Both the position numbers and the translations under genes were made by a program. A DNA stretch of 6,931 nucleotides from contig JAIYAJ010000589.1 in assembly GCA_027489105.1 (NCBI GenBank), positions 1 through 6,931 of the forward strand, written 5' to 3'. Of this stretch, positions 1-6,089 are shown piece after piece. Source of the stretch: Zymomonas sp. Lineage in GTDB: Bacteria > Pseudomonadota > Alphaproteobacteria > Sphingomonadales > Sphingomonadaceae. The stretch's first letter is position 1. The number at the start of each line of letters is the position of its first letter. The notes below the pieces were generated by a model, which worked only from the letters and a program-made list of their open reading frames with translations, was not told where the DNA came from and did not search any database.

Positions 1-1
1 G

Positions 2-916
2 GGACGCGCGACGGTATCGGCCTATATGGAGCATGTGCAGGCGAACGCGGAGGCCGCCGTCCGGGCTTTGATCCCGAACCTGCGCGACGGCGAGGCGGCC
101 GTGGAGATGGACAATGGCGCAGTCATCCGCGTCGCTGTCCGGATCGACCGCGAGGCCAGCGCGATACACATCGACTTTGCCGGGACGAGTGCGCAGCTGC
201 CCGGCAATTACAATGCGCCGCTGTCCGTGGTGCGCGCGGCGGCGCTCTATGCGGTGCGCCTTCTGATCGACCAGCCCGTCCCGCTCAACGACGGCTGCCT
301 GCGCCCGGTGGCGCTCCACGTTCCAGAGGGATCGATGCTCAACCCGCGCCACCCGGCAGCTGTGGTCGCCGGCAATGTCGAGACCAGCCAGGCGATCACC
401 GACGCGCTGCTGCTGGCCTTCGGCGCGATGGCGGGCAGCCAGGGGACGATGAACAACTTCACCTTCGGCGACGCGACCCACCAATATTATGAGACGATCG
501 CCGGCGGATCGGGGGCAGGCCCCGGCTTTGACGGCTGCGCCGCCGTGCAGACCCACATGACCAACAGCCGCCTGACCGACCCGGAAATCCTCGAAAGCCG
601 CTTCCCCGTGCTGGTCGAGCGTTTCGCGATCCGGGCCGGATCGGGCGGGGCCGGGCAATGGCATGGCGGGGAAGGCGCTGTCCGGCACATCCGCTTCCGC
701 GCACCGATGCATGTCGACATTCTCTCCAACCGCCGCCGGACAGCGCCCCCGGGCCTCGACGGCGGGGGAGACGGTCGGCCCGGCATCAACCGGATCGAGC
801 GCGCCGATGGAAGGGTGGAAGAACTGCCCGCCACCGCCTCGGTCGAGCTGGCGGCGGGCGACCTGTTCGTGATCGAGACCCCCGGCGGTGGTGGCTGCGG
901 CTTGAGGAACGCCTGA
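2..916 (+). CDS. 5-oxoprolinase (ATP-hydrolysing), HyuB/OplB-type C-terminal part, 5'-truncated by the window
   Basis: This is the C-terminal 304 residues of a hydantoinase B/oxoprolinase family protein. The frame is open to the window edge, and the residues before the first ATG (at 26) already fit the family (VSAYMEHVQ), so that ATG is internal. The family hydrolyses 5-oxoproline to glutamate using ATP, in the cytoplasm. The best evidence for oxoprolinase rather than N-methylhydantoinase is the run GTMNNFTFGD, YYETIAGGSGAGP, then THMTNSRLTDPEILESRFPV (about 450-615), which closely follows eukaryotic OPLAH. The glycine-rich GSGGAGQWHGGEG (about 640-675) and the C-terminal TPGGGGCG are also typical. 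HyuB subunits are usually 500-600 residues and fused oxoprolinases about 1,200, so whether this is a separate subunit or the end of a fusion cannot be seen. The stop overlaps the DUF969 start by one base (TGATG), indicating translational coupling. The substrate assignment is family-based. Confidence 0.9.
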   Translation, partial: GRATVSAYMEHVQANAEAAVRALIPNLRDGEAAVEMDNGAVIRVAVRIDREASAIHIDFAGTSAQLPGNYNAPLSVVRAAALYAVRLLIDQPVPLNDGCLRPVALHVPEGSMLNPRHPAAVVAGNVETSQAITDALLLAFGAMAGSQGTMNNFTFGDATHQYYETIAGGSGAGPGFDGCAAVQTHMTNSRLTDPEILESRFPVLVERFAIRAGSGGAGQWHGGEGAVRHIRFRAPMHVDILSNRRRTAPPGLDGGGDGRPGINRIERADGRVEELPATASVELAAGDLFVIETPGGGGCGLRNA

Positions 917-1569
917 TGCTGGTCCTGTCCGGCATCGTCATCATCGTCGCGGGCTTCCTGCTCCGCTTCAACCCGCTGCTGGTCGTGCTCGCCTCGGCGA
1001 TGGCGACGGGGCTCGCCGCCGGGATCGGGCCGCTCGACCTGCTCGCCGCCTTCGGCAAGGCGTTCAACGACAGCCGCTATGTCACCGTCATCTACATGGT
1101 GCTGCCGGTGATCGGCCTGCTCGAACGCCACGGGCTGCAGGAGCGTGCGCGGACGCTGATCGCCGGGCTCAAGGGCTTCACCGTCGGACGGCTGCTGCTC
1201 GGCTATCTCGCCTTCCGGCAGGTCACGGCGGCGCTCGGCCTCGTCTCGGTCGCGGGCCATGCGCAGACCGTCCGTCCGCTGGTCGCGCCGATGGCCGAGG
1301 CCGCCGCACAACAGCAGAGCGGCGAGGCGGAGCGCGACGAGGAAGCCGCCGCTATGGCCGCCGCGACCGACAATATCGGCCTGTTCTTCGGTGAGGACAT
1401 CTTCATCGCGATCGGATCGATCCTGCTGATGAAGGGCGTGCTCGAGGGCTATGGCTATGCGATCGAGCCGCTGCACCTGTCGGTCTGGGCGATACCTACC
1501 GCGATCGCCGCCTTCCTGATCCACGGCCTGCGCCTGTGGCTGTTCGACCGGCGGAGGACGCGCCGATGA
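916..1569 (+). CDS. DUF969 family membrane protein, putative 5-oxoproline transporter subunit
   Basis: This is a 217-residue inner-membrane protein of the DUF969 family. Hydrophobic segments lie at about residues 1-18, 20-36, 55-70, 92-112, 160-177 and 186-205. Family hallmarks are the loop GHAQTVRPLVAPMAEAAA (114-131) and the segment DNIGLFFGEDIFIAIG (152-167). An acidic, Gln/Glu-rich stretch between them (about 130-150) is probably a soluble loop. The frame is open much further upstream, but ATG 916 is the right start: GAGGA at 904-908 stands 7 nt before it, the N-terminus then begins directly with a membrane segment, and it overlaps the preceding stop by one base. DUF969 proteins are found with DUF979 partners and are annotated as a putative two-part 5-oxoproline transporter. 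The oxoprolinase immediately upstream supports that role here. Substrate and mechanism are inferred. Confidence 0.88.
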   Translation: MLVLSGIVIIVAGFLLRFNPLLVVLASAMATGLAAGIGPLDLLAAFGKAFNDSRYVTVIYMVLPVIGLLERHGLQERARTLIAGLKGFTVGRLLLGYLAFRQVTAALGLVSVAGHAQTVRPLVAPMAEAAAQQQSGEAERDEEAAAMAAATDNIGLFFGEDIFIAIGSILLMKGVLEGYGYAIEPLHLSVWAIPTAIAAFLIHGLRLWLFDRRRTRR

Positions 1570-2765
1570 TCGGGCTCAACGTGGTCTATCCCTTCGCCGG
1601 GCTGATCTTCCTCGCCTTCGCCGCCTCGGCGCTGCGCGACCGCAGCAATGCGAAGCGGCTCGGCAATGCCGGCTTCTACGCGCTGATCGCGCTGAGCCTG
1701 ATCGCCGGTGACCGTCTCGGTGATCTCGGCAATGGCGCCCTCGTGCTGGGTCTCGTCGCCATCGCCGGCCTCGGCCTGATGGGGCGCGGCGCATCCGCCT
1801 CGACCTCGCCCGAGCAGCGCAGCGCAGAAGCAGCGCGGCGGCGCAACCGGCTGTTCGTGCCGGCACTCATCATCCCGATCACGGCACTGGTCGGCACGCT
1901 GATCTTCAAGCAATTGCCGGGCGCGATCGACACGAAGCAGGCAACCCTCGTCGCGCTGAGCCTGGGCGTCATCCTCGCGCTCGGCACCGCCCTCCTCTGG
2001 TTTCGGCCGCGCCCGATGACGGCCTTCGACGAGGGCCGGCGGCTGATGGACGGGGTCGGCTGGGCCGCCGTCCTGCCGCAGATGCTGGCGAGCCTCGGCG
2101 CGGTCTTCGCGCTCGCCGGAGTCGGCGAGGTCGTCGGCGGGCTGGTCGGCGCGATGATCCCGCAGGGCAGCCTGATCGGCGCGGTGCTCGCTTACACGCT
2201 GGGCATGGCGCTGTTCACCATCGTCATGGGCAATGCCTTCGCCGCCTTCCCGGTGATGGCGGCGGCGGTGGGCATCCCGCTGCTGATCCAGGGTGCGGGC
2301 GGCGATCCCGCGATCGTCGCGGCGATCGGCATGCTCGCCGGTTTCTGCGGCACGCTGATGACCCCCATGGCCGCCAACTTCAATCTGGTCCCGGCGGCGC
2401 TGCTCGACCTGAAGGACCGCAACGCCGTCATTCGCGCGCAGATCCCGACCGCACTGCCGCTGCTCGCGGTCAATATCGCGCTGCTCTACTGGCTCGCCTT
2501 CCGCTGGCCCCGCCCGGAAATCTCTTATGACGGTGACTCTCACCCCCGCGCTCGCTTCCTCCTTCGCCGCCATGACGCTCGGCCATCTTGGCCGTCAATG
2601 GCCGTACAAGCTCGACCATGTGATGACCGGGCCGGAGGACGTGCGCGCGCCGATCGACCTCCATCCGATATTCCACGGCAGCTTCGACTGGCACAGCTGC
2701 GTCCATGGCTGGTGGCAGGTGATGCGGCTTCTGCGCCGTTTCCCGTATCTGCCACAGGCGGATGA
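1566..2765 (+). CDS. DUF979 family membrane protein, putative 5-oxoproline transporter subunit, with anomalous C-terminal read-on
   Basis: This is a multi-pass inner-membrane protein, the usual partner of DUF969. It starts at ATG 1566, inside the ATGA overlap with the DUF969 stop, with GGAGGA at 1553-1558 as Shine-Dalgarno (7-nt spacing). Hydrophobic segments cover roughly residues 5-22, 36-50, 57-73, 97-114, 126-146, 166-193, 202-220, 223-243, 248-265 and 296-312. A charged loop lies at about 80-96. Family-typical stretches are MGNAFAAFPVMAAAVGIP (221-238) and GTLMTPMAANFNLVPAALL (262-280). The recognisable protein ends at about residue 313 (LLYWLAFR, base 2504), the normal family length. 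The frame then continues 86 more codons to TGA 2763-2765, across the first 239 nt of DUF2891. That tail is Arg/Pro/Ala-rich and looks like an out-of-frame reading of the next gene. The stop may have been lost by a substitution or a one-base indel near 2505-2526. Confidence 0.85.
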   Translation: MIGLNVVYPFAGLIFLAFAASALRDRSNAKRLGNAGFYALIALSLIAGDRLGDLGNGALVLGLVAIAGLGLMGRGASASTSPEQRSAEAARRRNRLFVPALIIPITALVGTLIFKQLPGAIDTKQATLVALSLGVILALGTALLWFRPRPMTAFDEGRRLMDGVGWAAVLPQMLASLGAVFALAGVGEVVGGLVGAMIPQGSLIGAVLAYTLGMALFTIVMGNAFAAFPVMAAAVGIPLLIQGAGGDPAIVAAIGMLAGFCGTLMTPMAANFNLVPAALLDLKDRNAVIRAQIPTALPLLAVNIALLYWLAFRWPRPEISYDGDSHPRARFLLRRHDARPSWPSMAVQARPCDDRAGGRARADRPPSDIPRQLRLAQLRPWLVAGDAASAPFPVSATGG

Positions 2766-3522
2766 AATCCGCGCGCGGGCCGATGCGATGCTGGTCCCGG
2801 ACAAGGTCGCGGGCGAACTCGCCTATCTGGCGCGCCCGGCCTCGGGCGGATTCGAGCGGCCCTATGGCTGGGGCTGGCTGCTCGCGCTCCACGACGAACT
2901 CGGCCGCCATGCCGAGGATCGCTGGGCCAGAACGCTTGCCCCACTGGCGGAAGCCTTCGCCGCGCGCTTCACTGCCTATCTGCCGAAGCTGACCTATCCG
3001 ATCCGGGTGGGCACCCATTTCAACAGCAGCTTCGCGCTGGTCCACGCCCATCGCTGGGCGAGGCGCCACGATCCCGCACTCCGCACGCGGATAGAAACGC
3101 GCGCGCTCGACTGGTTCGGCGAGGATCGCGGCTGCCAGGCGTGGGAACCCGGCGGCGACGAATTCCTCTCCCCCGCGCTCAGCGAGGCGCATCTGATGCG
3201 CGAAGTCCTGCCACCGGATCGCTTCATCGCCTGGTTCGACGTTTTCCTGCCGGTGGTTCCGGAGATGCTGCTCACGCCCGCTTTCGTGTCCGATCGCAGC
3301 GACGGCAAGATCGCCCATCTCGACGGCCTCAACCTCAGCCGCGCGTGGAACTGGCGCGCCATCGCCTCGGCCCTGCCGCCCGATCATCCCGTTCGGCAGG
3401 TCGCCGCCGACGCCGCTGCGCGCCACGTCGCAGCGGCCCTACCCCATCTCGGCGACGATTATATGGGCGAGCATTGGCTGGCGAGCTTCGCGCTGCTCGC
3501 GCTCGACGACCTGCCCGAATGA
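2527..3522 (+). CDS. DUF2891 family protein, function unknown, in 5-oxoproline operon
   Basis: This is a soluble 331-residue protein with no signal peptide or membrane segment. I recognise it as DUF2891 from GSFDWHSCVHG (51-61), preceded by KLDHVMTGPEDVR (28-40), then ERPYGWGWLLALHDEL (110-125), RVGTHFNSSFAL (160-171), EPGGDEFLSPALSEAHLM (207-224), HLDGLNLSRAWNWR (264-277) and EHWLASFA (315-322). The even spread of helices with conserved Trp, His, Asp and Glu resembles alpha/alpha-toroid enzymes, so an enzyme is likelier than a binding protein; that is inference only. ATG 2527 is chosen because GGAAA at 2516-2520 stands 6 nt upstream and the family N-terminus begins there. The length fits the family. 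It closes the oxoprolinase-DUF969-DUF979 operon, which suggests a role in releasing, modifying or sensing 5-oxoproline-type compounds. No catalytic activity can be assigned from sequence. Confidence 0.9.
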   Translation: MTVTLTPALASSFAAMTLGHLGRQWPYKLDHVMTGPEDVRAPIDLHPIFHGSFDWHSCVHGWWQVMRLLRRFPYLPQADEIRARADAMLVPDKVAGELAYLARPASGGFERPYGWGWLLALHDELGRHAEDRWARTLAPLAEAFAARFTAYLPKLTYPIRVGTHFNSSFALVHAHRWARRHDPALRTRIETRALDWFGEDRGCQAWEPGGDEFLSPALSEAHLMREVLPPDRFIAWFDVFLPVVPEMLLTPAFVSDRSDGKIAHLDGLNLSRAWNWRAIASALPPDHPVRQVAADAAARHVAAALPHLGDDYMGEHWLASFALLALDDLPE

Positions 3523-3539
3523 GGCCACGAGGCCCGATC

Positions 3540-3568
3540 TTGTTTCAATTCGCGGCGCACCGCGGCTA
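3540..3568 (+). promoter_or_regulatory. weak candidate promoter for the thioesterase gene
   Basis: In the 77-nt gap after DUF2891, TTGTTT (3540-3545) is followed after 17 nt by CGGCTA (3563-3568), a poor -10 match. The spacer contains a 5-bp perfect inverted repeat (CGCGG 3551-3555, loop CGCA, CCGCG 3560-3564). There is no T-tract, so it is not a convincing terminator. Transcription could equally continue from the upstream operon. Confidence 0.22.
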
Positions 3569-3599
3569 GAGGCTGGCCCGACCAAAGGAGACGCGCCCC

Positions 3600-4034
3600 A
3601 TGACCAACCTCCAGGACCTGTCCTTCGAGCAATTCCCGTTCCGGACCTTCGACAAGCTGCGCTATTCCGACACCGACCGGCAGGGCCATGTGAACAATGC
3701 GGTCTTCTCGACCTTTCTCGAAACCGGCCGGGTCGAGTTTCTCTATGACGCGGTGCGCCCGCTGCTGGCGGCGCAGGCGGCCTTCGTCATCGCCAATCTG
3801 AACCTGCAGTTCGTCTCCGAGATACGCTGGCCGGGTCAGGTCGATATCGGCACGGCGGTGCTGCGCGTCGGCACCAGCTCGCTCGGCCTCTATCAGGGGC
3901 TGTTCCAGGAAGGGCGACGGGTCGCCTCGGCCGAAACCGTGATCGTCCAGATGGATGAACAGACCCGCAAATCCTGCCCGCTATCGCAGGACGCCCGCGA
4001 CTTCCTGTCGCGCCACCTGATCACGGCGGACTGA
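3600..4034 (+). CDS. acyl-CoA thioesterase, 4-hydroxybenzoyl-CoA thioesterase-like hotdog protein
   Basis: This is a 144-residue cytoplasmic protein with the single hotdog-fold domain of the 4HBT/YbgC group, which hydrolyses acyl-CoA thioesters; the specific acyl group cannot be told. The motif RYSDTDRQGHVNNAVF (21-36) carries Asp26, equivalent to the catalytic Asp17 of Pseudomonas 4-hydroxybenzoyl-CoA thioesterase. It is followed by the long helix FLETGRVEFLYD. The later strands LNLQFVSEIRWPGQVDIGT and SLGLYQGLFQEGRRVASAETVIVQ fit the hotdog sheet. The length is normal. The start is certain: AAAGGAG at 3584-3590 lies 9 nt before ATG 3600. It follows the 5-oxoproline operon after 77 nt and may have its own weak promoter. 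It converges on the alpha/beta hydrolase with 7 nt between the stops and no visible terminator. No functional link to the neighbours is evident. Confidence 0.9.
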   Translation: MTNLQDLSFEQFPFRTFDKLRYSDTDRQGHVNNAVFSTFLETGRVEFLYDAVRPLLAAQAAFVIANLNLQFVSEIRWPGQVDIGTAVLRVGTSSLGLYQGLFQEGRRVASAETVIVQMDEQTRKSCPLSQDARDFLSRHLITAD

Positions 4035-4041
4035 GAGCGGT

Positions 4042-4908
4042 TCAGCCCAGAAAGTCGCGCAGCAGCGTGATGAAATCCTCGCGCCGGTCATGGTGGACCC
4101 AGTGGCCGGCATCGGCGAACAGCTCGACCTGTGCATCGCGAAAGCGGGCCGCCCGCCCGTCGCCCGCCGGGTTCGACGCCCAGCTGTCGGCGCCGTAGAC
4201 GAGCAGCACCGGGCAGCTGATTGCCGCCCACATCAGCTCCTTGGTGGCGTGCGGGATGTCGACGCCATTGGGCGGGAACAGCGCCGGATCATGTTTCAGG
4301 CGCACCGTGCCGTCGGGATTGTCGCGCGCCGCGTGACGCGCGAGATGCTCGACCGTCTCGGGGGTGAGGCGCGGATCGATCTGGCGCATCCGCTCGAACA
4401 GGGCGCCCCGATCGGGATAGTCGCGCGGCTGGCGCGCGAGATGGCGCGCCCGCTCCTCCAGATAGTCGCGCAGCAGCGCCAGCTGGTCCTGCGCGGCCCG
4501 GCGGGCGACGACCTCGGGCGAGTCGCCCAGCCCCTCGATATTGACGAGGCGCGTCACCCGATCGGGATAGAGGCCCGCGAAACGCGTGACGATATTGCCG
4601 CCGAGCGAATGGCCGACCATCGCGCAGGGCGGCAGATCGAGCAGGCGGACGATCGCGGCGAAATCCTCCAGATAGGCGAAGAGGTCATAGCCCCCGTCGC
4701 GCGACCATTCGCTGTCGCCATGGCCGCGCAGGTCCGGAACGATCACGCGATGACTGTCGGCGAAGGCCCGCGCCACCCAGTCCCAACTGCGCGCATGATC
4801 GCGCCCGCCATGCTGGAGGATCAGCGGCGGGGCCGACGGATAGCCCCATTCGACGATGTTGAGCCGGATGCGGGGGGCATCGATCGAATAGCTGCGCGGT
4901 TCTGCCAT
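4042..4908 (-). CDS. alpha/beta fold hydrolase
   Basis: This is a 288-residue cytoplasmic alpha/beta hydrolase with an intact catalytic triad. The nucleophile is Ser101 in GHSLGG (99-104), the acid Asp241 in LLVYGADSW (235-243), and the base His269 in DAGHWVHHD (266-274). The oxyanion-hole region is LILQHGGRDHARSWDWV (29-45), and PDLRGHGDSEWS (58-69) is the usual strand-4 signature. Residues about 125-215 form an Arg-rich helical cap. The substrate is probably an ester or similar small molecule; the family also includes dehalogenases and C-C hydrolases, and the motifs do not separate these. ATG 4908 fits the family N-terminus. No Shine-Dalgarno sequence precedes it; only a G-run directly abuts the ATG. 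It is divergent from the YfeH-like gene, sharing a 104-nt region, and convergent with the thioesterase gene. Confidence 0.9.
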   Translation of the reverse strand: MAEPRSYSIDAPRIRLNIVEWGYPSAPPLILQHGGRDHARSWDWVARAFADSHRVIVPDLRGHGDSEWSRDGGYDLFAYLEDFAAIVRLLDLPPCAMVGHSLGGNIVTRFAGLYPDRVTRLVNIEGLGDSPEVVARRAAQDQLALLRDYLEERARHLARQPRDYPDRGALFERMRQIDPRLTPETVEHLARHAARDNPDGTVRLKHDPALFPPNGVDIPHATKELMWAAISCPVLLVYGADSWASNPAGDGRAARFRDAQVELFADAGHWVHHDRREDFITLLRDFLG

Positions 4909-4914
4909 GCCCCC

Positions 4915-4943
4915 GCGATAGGCGCTGTCGGGCGCCAGACCAA
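4915..4943 (-). promoter_or_regulatory. candidate promoter for the alpha/beta hydrolase, placed for a leaderless mRNA
   Basis: On the minus strand TTGGTC (4943-4938) is followed after exactly 17 nt by TATCGC (4920-4915), each matching three of six consensus bases. The -10 element ends 6 nt before the A of ATG 4908, so a start point 7 nt downstream would coincide with the start codon. The spacer holds a 5-bp inverted repeat (GGCGC 4921-4925, GCGCC 4932-4936). Inferred by eye. Confidence 0.35.
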
Positions 4944-5012
4944 GCCCCGTGCCGCCCGCCCGGCCGCAATCGCGTCCGGGATCGCGGGTTGACGCTGGCC
5001 GGTCGCGACGAC

Positions 5013-6014
5013 ATGCCCCGACCGATGCGCCTCCTCCTTCGCCTGCTGAAGGGGCTCGACCCCTTCCTCGTCCTGCTGACGCTGGTTGTCGTCATCGCCT
5101 CTTTGCTGCCAGCGCGGGGGCTGGCGGTCGCATGGTTCGAAGGCGCGACCGATGCCGCGATCGTGCTGCTCTTCTTCCTGCACGGGGCCAAGCTGTCGCG
5201 CGAGGCGATCCTGGCGGGGATCGGCAACTGGCGGCTGCACCTGCTCGTGCTGGCCTCCTCCTTCCTGCTCTTCCCGCTGCTGGGCTGGACGCTCGCGCAG
5301 AGCGCGACGGCGGTCACCACGCCGGAAATCGCGTCGGGCCTGCTGTTCCTGTCCCTGCTCCCATCGACGGTACAGTCGTCGATCGCCTTCACCGCGATGG
5401 CCAGGGGCAATGTGCCGGCGGCGGTCTGCAGCGCGTCGCTGTCGAACATCGTCGGGATCGTGCTGACCCCGGTGCTGGTCGGCCTGCTGATCCATGTTCC
5501 GGGGCAGGCGCCGGGCATATCGACCGACGCGATCGTCTCGATCATGCTCCAGCTGCTCCTGCCCTTCGTCGCGGGGCACCTCTCGCGTCCGCTGATCGGC
5601 GGCTTCGTCGCGCGCCATCGCGCGATTCTCTCCTATGTCGATCGCTCGTCGATCCTGCTGGTCGTCTATACCGCGTTCAGCGCAGCAGTCGTCGGCGGGA
5701 TCTGGCAGCGGACCGAGGCGGCCGATCTGCTCGCCATCCTGCTGCTCAGCGTGGTGCTGCTCGCGCTGGTGATGGGCGCCAATCTGCTCTTTGCCCGGCG
5801 GATCGGACTGCCGAGAGAAGACGAGATCGTCCTGCTGTTCTGCGGGTCGAAGAAGAGCCTTGTTTCGGGCGTTCCGATGGCGGGCGCGATCTTCGCGCCG
5901 GCGCAGGTCGGGATCATCATCCTGCCGCTGATGATCTTCCACCAGCTCCAGCTGTTCGTCTGCGCGGTGGCGGCGGGCCGCTATGCCCGCGCGGCGGAAG
6001 ACGAGCCCGCCTGA
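5013..6014 (+). CDS. bile acid:sodium symporter family protein, YfeH-like
   Basis: This is a 333-residue inner-membrane protein of the SBF-like group, closely following E. coli YfeH (about 332 residues). Shared stretches are LLFFLHGAKLSREAI (52-66), LPSTVQSSIAFTAMA (116-130), GNVPAAVCSAS (132-142), LQLLLPFVAGHLSRP (179-193), SSILLVVYTAFS (212-223), FCGSKKSL (276-283) and LPLMIFHQLQLFVCAV (304-319). About ten membrane segments are expected. The family moves organic anions with sodium; the substrate of this branch is unknown. Three in-frame starts exist: TTG 4989, ATG 5013 and ATG 5025. I chose 5013 because its length matches YfeH, but ATG 5025 gives an N-terminus closest to YfeH (MRLLLRLL before the conserved LDPF). 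None has a Shine-Dalgarno sequence. It is divergent from the hydrolase gene. Its stop is in the same frame as the following permease gene. Confidence 0.9.
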   Translation: MPRPMRLLLRLLKGLDPFLVLLTLVVVIASLLPARGLAVAWFEGATDAAIVLLFFLHGAKLSREAILAGIGNWRLHLLVLASSFLLFPLLGWTLAQSATAVTTPEIASGLLFLSLLPSTVQSSIAFTAMARGNVPAAVCSASLSNIVGIVLTPVLVGLLIHVPGQAPGISTDAIVSIMLQLLLPFVAGHLSRPLIGGFVARHRAILSYVDRSSILLVVYTAFSAAVVGGIWQRTEAADLLAILLLSVVLLALVMGANLLFARRIGLPREDEIVLLFCGSKKSLVSGVPMAGAIFAPAQVGIIILPLMIFHQLQLFVCAVAAGRYARAAEDEPA

Positions 6015-6056
6015 AGCGCCATTGCGCACCCTTGCGGCGCTGCTAGGATCGCAGCG
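6015..6056 (+). repeat. two overlapping, mutually exclusive inverted repeats in the permease leader
   Basis: CGCTGC (6038-6043) and GCAGCG (6051-6056) form a perfect 6-bp inverted repeat around the 7-nt TAGGATC, which contains the candidate -10. AGCGCC (6015-6020) and GGCGCT (6036-6041) form a second perfect 6-bp repeat with a 15-nt loop. The arms share 6038-6041, so both cannot form at once. There is no T-tract after either, so a rho-independent terminator is unlikely. An operator or chance pairing in GC-rich DNA are both possible. Confidence 0.35.
6022..6049 (+). promoter_or_regulatory. candidate promoter with extended -10 for the NCS2 permease
   Basis: TTGCGC (6022-6027) and TAGGAT (6044-6049) are separated by 16 nt. 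Each matches four of six consensus bases, and TGC directly before the -10 (6041-6043) makes an extended -10. It lies in the gap between the YfeH-like gene and the permease, about 40 nt before the proposed TTG start. Confidence 0.4.
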
Positions 6057-6089
6057 GAGAGGATCATTCAGCGACCGGGGGACCGCCCA

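Noticed and set aside
658..915. Upstream extension of the DUF969 frame to ATG 658
   Set aside because: The added residues are an Arg/Pro-rich out-of-frame reading of the oxoprolinase. The good Shine-Dalgarno and membrane-type N-terminus are at 916.
487..2573. Long minus-strand open frames at 487-1524 and 1455-2573 (345 and 372 codons)
   Set aside because: They are antisense to well-recognised genes. Their translations are rich in Arg, Asp, Gln, Glu and His with no domain, as expected for open antisense frames in GC-rich DNA.
3523..3545. Possible terminator after DUF2891 (GGCC-ACGA-GGCC followed by TTGTTT)
   Set aside because: The stem is only 4 bp and the T-run is short and displaced, so it is too weak to call.
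4031..4045. CTGA...TCAG inverted repeat between the convergent thioesterase and hydrolase genes
   Set aside because: It has a 4-bp stem, a 7-nt loop and no T-tract on either strand. It is not a credible bidirectional terminator.
4090..4992. 300-codon plus-strand frame opposite the alpha/beta hydrolase
   Set aside because: The hydrolase on the other strand has an intact triad and family motifs, and this frame shows none.
4821..6029. 402-codon minus-strand frame across the YfeH-like gene
   Set aside because: It is fully antisense to a clear membrane protein gene, with a low-complexity Gln/Arg/Asp/Glu composition and no recognisable family.
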